Positions 57,688 through 64,000 of a DNA stretch of 64,000 bases are shown here, piece by piece. Position 1 is the stretch's first letter, and every line of letters begins with the position of its first letter. The notes under the pieces are model-generated. The model was given only the letters and a program-made list of their open reading frames with translations, was not told where the DNA came from and ran no database searches. Made by a program: the position numbers and the translations under genes. The stretch comes from Streptomyces sp. DH41 (lineage in GTDB: Bacteria > Actinomycetota > Actinomycetes > Streptomycetales > Streptomycetaceae): NCBI RefSeq assembly GCF_029813785.1, contig NZ_JARVKY010000008.1, positions 1-64,000 on the forward strand, written 5' to 3'.

Positions 57688-58933
57688 AAGCGCGCGGGCA
57701 GCCGCCGACACGATCGCCGAGCGGCTCGCCTCGCCGCAAGACGTACGGGAGCTGCATCACCGCCAGGGCTGGTGGCCGCAGTCGCTCGCCCACGGCGCAG
57801 CCGGTGTCGCCCTGCTGCACATCGAGCGGGCCCGCACCGACCAGGGGCCGTGGCAGCGCGCCCACGACTGGCTCGCCTGCGCCGCAGCCGAACCCGCTGT
57901 CGGCGGCCCGGACAGCCACCTCTACTACGGGGCGCCCGCGCTCGCCTTCGCCCTGCACGCCGCCGCCGACCGCCCCGGACGCTACGCCCGCGCCCTGGAC
58001 ACCCTCGACCTGTACGTCACGAAGGCGATCCGGGACCGGCTCGCGGACGCCCACGCACGCATGGACCGCGGCGAGATGCCCGCGCTGGCGGAGTTCGACG
58101 CGATCCGCGGCCTGAGCGGGCTGGGCGCGCTCCTGCTGCACCGCGACGTCCATACCGACGTCGTCCGCGAGATTCTGACCTACCTGGTCCGCCTGACCGA
58201 GCCGGTCAAGCACGACGGGGAAATTCTGCCCGGCTGGTGGAGCTCCCTAGCTCCCTCCGGCACGACCTCCCCGGAGTATCCGGAAGGGCACGCCAACAAC
58301 GGCGTCGCCCACGGCATCGGCGGCCCCCTCGCTGTGCTCTCCCTCGCAGCCCGCCGCAGCGTCACCGTCGAGGGCCACCTCGACGCGATCACCCGCATCC
58401 TGGCCTGGCTCGACCACTGGCAGCAGGACGGCCCCGCCGGCCCGTGGTGGCCGTACTGGATCACCCGTAAGCAACTACGCTCCGGCACGACCGGCCCCGG
58501 ACCATCCCGGCCGTCCTGGTGCTACGGCACCGCAGGATTCGCCCGCGCCCAGCAGCTCGCCGCCCTCGCCCTCAAGGACCCGGCGCGCCAACACGCCGCC
58601 GAATTCGCCCTCCTGCGCGCCATGACCGACCCCGGCCAACTCGACGCGACCGTGGACGTCTCCCTGTGCCACGGCTTCGCCGGCCTGGCGCACATCACAC
58701 AACTCGCTGCCACCGACGCCCGCACTCCCGGCCTCACCGACTGCCTGCCCCGGCTCCTGGCACCGATCACCGACACCCCGCCCGGCGCCCTGGCGGACTC
58801 CCTGATCAACCCTCCCGGCGGCGGCGACATCGGACTCCTCGAAGGCGCCGCCGGCACCGCCCTCGCCCTGCACTCCTTCCACACCGGAACGCCGTCCGCG
58901 TCCGGGTGGGACACCTGCTTCCTGATCAACTAG
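57674..58933 (+). CDS. lanC: Lanthionine cyclase LanC
   Basis: A 419-residue zinc cyclase with the (alpha/alpha) barrel. It adds Cys thiols to the dehydrated residues to form lanthionine rings. The zinc ligands are identifiable: Cys283 in SWCYGTAG and Cys332-His333 in SLCHGFAG. The active-site NNGVAHGIGGPLAVLSLA segment is also present. The C-terminus GDIGLLEGAAGTALALHSF is typical of the family. It overlaps the end of lanB and is followed after 18 bases by the methyltransferase fusion gene. Confidence 0.94.
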   Translation: MNLRESARAAADTIAERLASPQDVRELHHRQGWWPQSLAHGAAGVALLHIERARTDQGPWQRAHDWLACAAAEPAVGGPDSHLYYGAPALAFALHAAADRPGRYARALDTLDLYVTKAIRDRLADAHARMDRGEMPALAEFDAIRGLSGLGALLLHRDVHTDVVREILTYLVRLTEPVKHDGEILPGWWSSLAPSGTTSPEYPEGHANNGVAHGIGGPLAVLSLAARRSVTVEGHLDAITRILAWLDHWQQDGPAGPWWPYWITRKQLRSGTTGPGPSRPSWCYGTAGFARAQQLAALALKDPARQHAAEFALLRAMTDPGQLDATVDVSLCHGFAGLAHITQLAATDARTPGLTDCLPRLLAPITDTPPGALADSLINPPGGGDIGLLEGAAGTALALHSFHTGTPSASGWDTCFLIN

Positions 58934-58951
58934 CCGACGAGAAGAGGAAAC

Positions 58952-61042
58952 ATGGCAGCGGACGAATGGCCGCAACGCCTCATCCGGTTCACCGACTGGA
59001 GCCGCGCGGAGGCCACCGCCGTGGAGCATCTGCTCCCAGTGCTGATCGCCCAGGAGTCGGAACTGGCCCAGTGGTCCTTCCTGCGGAAGTACCCCTGGTG
59101 GCGGTTGCGGTACCGGGCCGCGGGCCCGGACACGGCGAAGGCCCTGGACGCTGCCCTGGACGAACTGGTCGACGCCGGCGTCCTCGCTTCCTGGACGCGA
59201 GGCATCTACGAGCCGGAAGAGACAGCCTTCGGCGGCCCCGCCGCGATGAAGATCGCCCACACCCTGTTCCACTACGACAGCCGTCACCTGCTGGAGGAGG
59301 CGGCCCGCCAGCAGGTAGTCACCGGTCCCCAGTTCGGCCGCCGCGAGCTGGCTGTGCTCCTGCTCAGCGTGGCGATGCGCGCGGCGGGACTCGACTGGTA
59401 CGAGCAGGGCGACGTCTGGGCGAAGATCGCGGCCGAACGCCCCAGCGACGAGGTCTGCAGTCCACAACGGCACCGGGCCGCTGTCCACCGGTTGATGACC
59501 GCCGACGTCAGCACCACCAGCCGCAGCGTCACCCAGGGCCGACTCGCGCCGCTGGCCGAGTGGATAGCCACGTTCGAGTGGTTCGGCCAGCAGCTCGCCG
59601 ACCTCAACCGTCAGGGCCGCCTGGAACGAGGGCTGCGGGCCGTGATCGCCCACCACGGCATCTTCCACTTCAACCGCCTGGGCCTCCCCGCCCAGGACCA
59701 GCACACCTTGTCAACACTCGCGAAAGAGGCAGTCATGGGAACGAGCGACAACACCGCGTCCACCCGAACCGAGGGGACGCCGAGCACTACGGTCACCGGG
59801 GTGAACAGTGACACCCTCGAAGCCCCCTCCGCCGACCGTCTGCGCGCCCAGCTGATCGACCACCTGGTCGAGACCGGGAGCGTGCGCACTCCCCGGGTGG
59901 AGGAGGCCCTGCGGACCGTACCCCGCCACCTCTTCATCCCGAACGCCCCCCTGGAAAAGGCGTACGGCAACACACCCGTGGACACGAAGTTCGACGGATC
60001 CGGCCGCTCCATCAGCTGCGCCTCCCAGCCCGACATCGTCGCCATGATGCTGGAACAACTCGACGTCCAGCCCGGCCAGAAGATCCTGGAGCTGGGGGCC
60101 GGCACCGGCTTCAACGCCGGACTCCTCGGCTACCTCGTCGGCGAGAAGGGCCACGTCACCACGATCGACGTGGACGAGGACATCGTGGCCGGCGCCCGCG
60201 CCGGACTGGCCGCCGCCGACATTCACAACGTCGAAGTAATCCTCGGAGACGGAGCAGTCGGCCACTCCCCCAACGCGCCGTACGACCGGATCGAAGCCAC
60301 CGTCGGGGCCCACGGCGTTCCGCACGCCTGGCTCGACCAGCTCGCCCCCGGCGGACGGCTCCTCACCCCATTGCGCCTGCGCGGCAGCGTCTCCCGCTCG
60401 ATCGCCTTCGAGAACCAGGACGGAGCCTGGCGCAGCGTCGGCAGCCAGATGAACACGTTCATGCCGCTGCGCCGGGGCATCGCCGACGACCCGCGCGTCT
60501 TCGTTCCCCTGGACACCGACAACACCGTCACGCTCGTCACCAACGGAGACCAGAAGGTCGACGCGGACGCCCTGCGCGACATCTTCCGCCAGCCGCGCGC
60601 CGAGGCGTGGACAGACGTCACCTTCCGGGGCCCGGAATCGGCGGAGTACCTGGAGCTGTGGCTCGCCTGCGCCATGCCGAACGGCCTGAGCCGGATGCCC
60701 GCCAACAACGAGGCCATCGAGAAGGGCCTGGTCACCGCGCCCTACCCGTCCTCGACCGCGGTCTTCGAGGGTGGCACGCTCACCTACCTCACCCGGCGCC
60801 CTTACGCGAAGAAGGCCCCCGATGGCGCCACCCTGTACGAGTTCGGCGTCATCGGCCACGGCCCTGACGCCGAAGCCCTCGCCTCGGACGTCGCGGACCA
60901 GGTCCGCACCTGGAACCAGGGCTTCCGGGCGCTCGACGTCGGGTTCGAGATTCAGCCGCTCGACGCGACCCCGCTCGCGCCGAAGCCCGGCCGCTTCACC
61001 TTCGACAACCCGCTGAACCGCATCGTCATCGAATGGCTGTGA
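58952..61042 (+). CDS. FxLD-system methyltransferase: SpaB_C domain fused to PIMT-type methyltransferase
   Basis: A 696-residue two-part enzyme. Residues 1-255 are a SpaB_C / thiopeptide-type bacteriocin biosynthesis domain (SFLRKYPWWRLRYRAAGPDT; TLFHYDSRHLLEEAARQQV). After a 35-residue linker comes a protein-L-isoaspartate O-methyltransferase-like domain (about 290-500: VRTPRVEEALRTVPRHLFIP; SAM motif KILELGAGTGFNAGLLGYL near 379). A 190-residue C-terminal extension of the FxLD-system type follows. By analogy with LanS-type PIMT homologues it should methylate an Asp of the modified core, leading to succinimide and isoaspartate. The extra SpaB_C domain duplicates the one in LanB and may bind leader or substrate. 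The gene lies in the lanB-lanC operon. Confidence 0.9.
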   Translation: MAADEWPQRLIRFTDWSRAEATAVEHLLPVLIAQESELAQWSFLRKYPWWRLRYRAAGPDTAKALDAALDELVDAGVLASWTRGIYEPEETAFGGPAAMKIAHTLFHYDSRHLLEEAARQQVVTGPQFGRRELAVLLLSVAMRAAGLDWYEQGDVWAKIAAERPSDEVCSPQRHRAAVHRLMTADVSTTSRSVTQGRLAPLAEWIATFEWFGQQLADLNRQGRLERGLRAVIAHHGIFHFNRLGLPAQDQHTLSTLAKEAVMGTSDNTASTRTEGTPSTTVTGVNSDTLEAPSADRLRAQLIDHLVETGSVRTPRVEEALRTVPRHLFIPNAPLEKAYGNTPVDTKFDGSGRSISCASQPDIVAMMLEQLDVQPGQKILELGAGTGFNAGLLGYLVGEKGHVTTIDVDEDIVAGARAGLAAADIHNVEVILGDGAVGHSPNAPYDRIEATVGAHGVPHAWLDQLAPGGRLLTPLRLRGSVSRSIAFENQDGAWRSVGSQMNTFMPLRRGIADDPRVFVPLDTDNTVTLVTNGDQKVDADALRDIFRQPRAEAWTDVTFRGPESAEYLELWLACAMPNGLSRMPANNEAIEKGLVTAPYPSSTAVFEGGTLTYLTRRPYAKKAPDGATLYEFGVIGHGPDAEALASDVADQVRTWNQGFRALDVGFEIQPLDATPLAPKPGRFTFDNPLNRIVIEWL

Positions 61043-61043
61043 C

Positions 61044-62153
61044 ATGGACGTCAGCCAGATAGCGAAGCGGTTCCCGCTCGTTGCACGGCCACGTCCAGCG
61101 TGCCCGCCCCTCGCTGAACGCATCCGCGAAATCACCGACCTCGCTGCCGCCGCCGAGCGCGACGACAACGTGACCTCCGCAACCGTCGCCCTGAACAAGG
61201 CGGCACTGATCGCAAGCGACTGCGGCATGCCGGACCTGGCACGCTCTCTGTGCTGGCGCCACGCCGAGATCGTCCTGCGCGCCCAGCCCCTGGGCGCGCA
61301 GGAAGCCCGGCACGCTCTGGAACCCCTGGTCAACCTGGCCCGACTACGCATCCGCGACGGCGACGGGACTGGCGCGTATCACCTGCTCGATTCCCTGAAC
61401 CGAGCAGTCAGATCAAAGACGGAAGCGGTCATCGACGGCCGCGCCACGTCCTTCCAGCGCCTCACGAAGTCGGCTTCCGACCATCAACAGGTGTGCCAAT
61501 GGTTGTGGGCCGTACTCCACGGCGACGGAACCCGCGCCCTCGTCGCAACAGGTGAATGGGACTACGCCCGGGCGCGCAGCAGGCAACACCGGGGCGTGGG
61601 CCAGCGCCTCTTCGACGGGCGCCAAGTCGAAGTGCTCGTCCGCTGCCTCGGCGAGCAGCCCAGCGATGCGTTGAAGTTCCTACGCGAGAGCACCCTGGTG
61701 GAGCCATGGGAGCACGCCGTCGCGGCAGCCCTTGCCGTCCTCTGCCACAGGGCAGCCGAGGAGTACCCAGTCGAGCCGATCAACAGGATGGTGCAGCATT
61801 ACCTGGCCCTCGACTCGGCCCCCGACCTTGCCGTCTTCCGCTCCCGTGTAGGACTGGTTCTACTCGACCTCTCCCCAGAGTCCCGACAAGCCGAATTGAT
61901 GCGCCGTCTCACCAGCGAAGCGACGACGCATCCCGACGGGTACCTCGCACGAGATGTCCTGACCCACCCTGTGTGCCGCGAAGGGCTGAGCCAGGACGAG
62001 CGCAGAACACTCTCCGCTGCCGTCGCCTCCGCCGGCCTCGGACGGGGCAGCATCCCCGACCCTCTGGATCAGGCCATACGGGATGCCTCAACACTCGCAG
62101 CGGGTGTCTGGCAACGCCACGCTAGCTGCCGAGCTAACGCCTGGCCCGCATGA
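61044..62153 (+). CDS. Helical-repeat (TPR-like) protein in lanthipeptide operon, function unknown
   Basis: A 369-residue all-helical protein with no HTH, signal or membrane segment. Blocks such as SATVALNKAALIASDCGMPD and EARHALEPLVNLARLRIRDG look tetratricopeptide-like. Later helices include DHQQVCQWLWAVLHGDG and EHAVAAALAVLCHRAAEEYP. It begins one base after the methyltransferase stop (TGACATG), so it is translationally coupled. Such proteins accompany some FxLD loci. A scaffolding or regulatory role is inferred only from position. Confidence 0.65.
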   Translation: MDVSQIAKRFPLVARPRPACPPLAERIREITDLAAAAERDDNVTSATVALNKAALIASDCGMPDLARSLCWRHAEIVLRAQPLGAQEARHALEPLVNLARLRIRDGDGTGAYHLLDSLNRAVRSKTEAVIDGRATSFQRLTKSASDHQQVCQWLWAVLHGDGTRALVATGEWDYARARSRQHRGVGQRLFDGRQVEVLVRCLGEQPSDALKFLRESTLVEPWEHAVAAALAVLCHRAAEEYPVEPINRMVQHYLALDSAPDLAVFRSRVGLVLLDLSPESRQAELMRRLTSEATTHPDGYLARDVLTHPVCREGLSQDERRTLSAAVASAGLGRGSIPDPLDQAIRDASTLAAGVWQRHASCRANAWPA

Positions 62154-62239
62154 CCGGCACCCCGAGCGGCGACCCCGTCGTATGTCCACTGCAACCGCGG
62201 TTGGCCGTGCGAACACGAAGCGAATCAACAGGAGTTCTC

Positions 62240-62809
62240 GTGAACGAGATGCGGCCCAGCGAGCAGATGCGCAACCTCGGCGTAGTCCAGGAAGGCGCCT
62301 CCGTCCTTGCCGAGCCAGCACGCCCCTTCTCACTCCCTGCCGAACGTGAGGCCGCCGAGCAAGCCGTGGAAAGCCTGTTCACCTCCATGGCGCGCATCGC
62401 AGACGTCCACACGTTCGCCAAGGGCATGGGCATTGCAGCCCCACAGATCGGCATCCGCCGGGCCGCGGCCGTCGTCCAGCCCGCCGAGCCAGGAGCGGGC
62501 GCGATCGTACTGCTCAACCCCCGGGTCATCGCCGCCTCGCAGGAGACCGACGACCAGTACGAGGGATGCCTGAGCTTCTTCGACGTACGCGGCCTCGTCC
62601 CTCGCCCCCTCCGGATCACGGTCGAGACCACGACACTCGACGGGACGACCGTGACCACTGACTACGAACGCGGCCTCGCCCGTATGGTCCACCACGATAT
62701 CGACCACCTCGACGGCCACCTGTACACAGCCCGGATGCGCCCCGGAGTGCAGCCCATCTCCGTGACCGAGTACCGGCAGACCGGACGGGCCTGGTCCTAT
62801 GAGCACTGA
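62240..62809 (+). CDS. Peptide-deformylase-like protein with HDxxH active site
   Basis: A 189-residue PDF-fold metalloprotein. Motif 1 is GMGIAAPQIG (62-71) and motif 2 is EGCLS with the metal Cys110. Motif 3 reads HHDIDHLDG, with His152 and His156 but Asp153 in place of the catalytic Glu. Metal binding should be kept while formyl hydrolysis may be slowed or altered. Roles to consider are deformylating abundant precursor peptides, another amide cleavage, or self-protection. The GTG at 62240 has AGGAG upstream; an ATG at 62150 overlapping the previous stop would add 30 residues. It ends the lanthipeptide operon. Confidence 0.82.
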   Translation: MNEMRPSEQMRNLGVVQEGASVLAEPARPFSLPAEREAAEQAVESLFTSMARIADVHTFAKGMGIAAPQIGIRRAAAVVQPAEPGAGAIVLLNPRVIAASQETDDQYEGCLSFFDVRGLVPRPLRITVETTTLDGTTVTTDYERGLARMVHHDIDHLDGHLYTARMRPGVQPISVTEYRQTGRAWSYEH

Positions 62810-62914
62810 AACCCGATCCTGCCGACCCGCGAGCTCGGGGATGCAGGGGCCCGAAAGCCGGGTGAGATACCTGGGAGGCGTAGCGGTCGCTCTCAACCAC
62901 GCCCCTCCTTCGGA

Positions 62915-63508
62915 TCAGCGCGCCAGGTGGAAGACGGCTGCGGCCACGACGGTGCCGAGGATGGTGCCTGCGATCACTTGGTTGCGTGTGTGATCCCGCA
63001 GCTCGACGCGGGACCAGCCGACGACGACGACCAACAGGAAGCCAAGGGCCATCCACGGGCCGTAGGTCTGCACGAGCATCGCGCAGGCACCTGCGGACAC
63101 GGCCTGGTGGACGGAGATCTTCCAGGCGAAGGTGATCGCGGTGAGAATCGCGAGCGTCACGAGCATCGAGACGATGAGGGCAACCATGGTGCGCGGCGCC
63201 CCCGCGACAAGCATCAGGACGATGCCGGTGGCTACGGAGAGCAGGATGACGGCCATCACGATTAGCCGTGCTGGCTTCGCTCCGACATGTCTGTCGCCCC
63301 AGTGACCCTTGCGAATGCCGTACTTGATGAAGGTGATCGGGATGACGGCCGCGAAGAGGGCGCCGACCACACCCCAAGCAACACCTGTCCATTTTGCGGT
63401 GTGCCAGCCGACCAGCAGCGTGACAGCGATGATCCAGTTCTTCGGCTCAAGCCAGTCTGTAATGCGGCGGGCCAGCCGCGACTCGCTGGGGCGGACATCA
63501 GTTGTCAT
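62915..63508 (-). CDS. PAP2-superfamily-like membrane protein
   Basis: A 197-residue protein with five to six membrane helices. The C-terminal half has the phosphatase-PAP2-like elements K-I-S-V-H (ISVHQAVSAGACAMLV) and GWSRVELRDHTRNQVIAG. This is the GxSRxxxxxHxxxx pattern, but the usual final Asp is Gln. The first PAP2 motif is not clean. Could be a lipid phosphatase or a non-catalytic relative. Its start overlaps the stop of the upstream DUF6545-type gene by 11 bases, indicating coupling. It is convergent with the lanthipeptide operon. Confidence 0.72.
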   Translation of the reverse strand: MTTDVRPSESRLARRITDWLEPKNWIIAVTLLVGWHTAKWTGVAWGVVGALFAAVIPITFIKYGIRKGHWGDRHVGAKPARLIVMAVILLSVATGIVLMLVAGAPRTMVALIVSMLVTLAILTAITFAWKISVHQAVSAGACAMLVQTYGPWMALGFLLVVVVGWSRVELRDHTRNQVIAGTILGTVVAAAVFHLAR

Positions 63509-64000
63509 TTGAGGAGATCCTTTCCGAAGCGTCCTGCTCGTGGGAAACGGACGAATGTTCTTGCCGGACGAATTCCGAAACGACTGGCGAGGAGAGGTAC
63601 GCGCGGGCAACGGTGCGCAACCATGACAGTTCGCTCGCTCTGTCTCGGCCAGTGACGCCGAGGGGTGGATATTCAACTCCCCGCAGCCGTTCCCCATTTC
63701 GTGCGCTCTGGACGGCTGCACGCAACCAGCAGGCTTCCGCCACTGCGTCAGAGAGTTGCGCAGCGACCCCTTCCTGACGGACGAACCTCCGGGCCTTTGC
63801 GTGCATGTCGACTGACACGTACTCGCGAAGCGCCAGGCAGGCATCCTCGATCTCGATGACGCACCGTTCCAGCCGGAAGCGGACACGCCACCTGCCTACA
63901 GATGTCGCCAGCACCACATACGGGGCTGCTTCCGTGAGCTGCACCCAGAGGGGACGCAGTTTCCGCAGGGTGCTCCACGCGGCGACGTATTCCACGGCGA
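63498..64000 (-). CDS. MAB_1171c/DUF6545-type putative transporter, C-terminal part (partial)
   Basis: The frame is open to the window edge, so the N-terminus, probably the membrane region, lies beyond 64000. The visible 165 residues are soluble and match my recollection of the DUF6545 domain of MAB_1171c-type putative transporters: STLRKLRPLWVQLTEAAPYV, CVIEIEDACLALREYVSVDM and SELSWLRTVARAYLSSPVV. Function unknown. It overlaps the PAP2-like gene and would be its upstream operon partner. In actinomycetes these genes often sit beside XRE/metallopeptidase regulators. Confidence 0.65.
   Translation of the reverse strand, partial: AVEYVAAWSTLRKLRPLWVQLTEAAPYVVLATSVGRWRVRFRLERCVIEIEDACLALREYVSVDMHAKARRFVRQEGVAAQLSDAVAEACWLRAAVQSARNGERLRGVEYPPLGVTGRDRASELSWLRTVARAYLSSPVVSEFVRQEHSSVSHEQDASERISSNDN

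Noticed and set aside
63502..63777. 91-residue rightward frame at the right edge
   Set aside because: It is antisense to the DUF6545-type gene, which has the better coding pattern and a coupled downstream gene.
1..64000. tRNA, rRNA, CRISPR arrays, insertion sequences
   Set aside because: No T-loop-like GGTTCGAATC sequences in tRNA context, no spaced identical repeats of CRISPR type, and no transposase motifs were found on reading.

Overview
The window looks like a Streptomyces chromosome segment (possibly a close actinomycete relative). Base composition is very GC-rich and third codon positions are strongly G/C. GTG and TTG starts are common. The gene content is typical of the genus: a conservon (cvn) operon, a class F sortase, an Rpf-like cell-wall hydrolase, SpoIIE-type phosphatase and RsbW-type ATPase genes, the actinobacterial glgA/glgC pair, and Streptomyces-type small families. 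No tRNA, rRNA, CRISPR array or transposase was seen. All family calls come from reading the translations; no database search was run.

Left part (1 to about 37.1 kb), core-like. In order: a secreted membrane-anchored protein divergent from a class F sortase; polysaccharide deacetylase; universal stress protein; amino-acid permease; an alpha/beta hydrolase divergent from a MarR regulator with a twin operator between them; CapA-like lipoprotein; an ECF sigma / unknown / anti-sigma group; Fpg/Nei glycosylase; PAS-GAF-SpoIIE-HATPase phosphatase; lipase maturation factor; GH38 alpha-mannosidase; amidase; GNAT; a 58-residue small protein; a degenerate HD-domain protein; an SDR with an N-terminal zinc-binding segment; a wax-ester-synthase-type acyltransferase; PA14-GH2 glycosidase; glgC and glgA; a 2Fe-2S protein; a DMT transporter; an Rpf-LysM-M23 protein; 6-phosphogluconate dehydrogenase; a proline-rich protein; and a panD-GNAT-racemase operon.

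Right part (about 37.1 to 64 kb), accessory-like. It opens with an excisionase-like HTH orphan. Next come an APH-type phosphotransferase with an XRE/TPR regulator, an RsbW-like ATPase, a TrmO-like protein, a second XRE/TPR regulator, a DUF6415-like protein with a coupled small membrane protein, and a GH15 gene broken by a one-base frameshift. A conservon (cvnA-B-C-D plus a GAF protein) follows. It is trailed by an acyl-CoA dehydrogenase-like gene and a translationally coupled LuxR-HTH / GNAT / DUF6624 trio.

The most interesting system is at 53.2-62.8 kb: a class I lanthipeptide cluster of the FxLD type. It has a DUF6082-like protein, three short precursor genes that are not easily seen by ordinary gene calling, a 15-bp-stem hairpin, full-length LanB, LanC, a SpaB_C/protein-isoaspartate-methyltransferase fusion, a helical-repeat protein and a peptide-deformylase-like protein whose catalytic HExxH reads HDxxH. 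The likely route is: LanB dehydrates Ser/Thr in the cores; LanC closes (methyl)lanthionine rings on the two or three Cys; the methyltransferase esterifies a core Asp, probably in the Asp-Gly dipeptide conserved just before the first Cys, giving a succinimide or isoaspartate. No transporter or leader protease is present in the window. The window ends with a PAP2-type membrane protein and a partial MAB_1171c/DUF6545-type gene.
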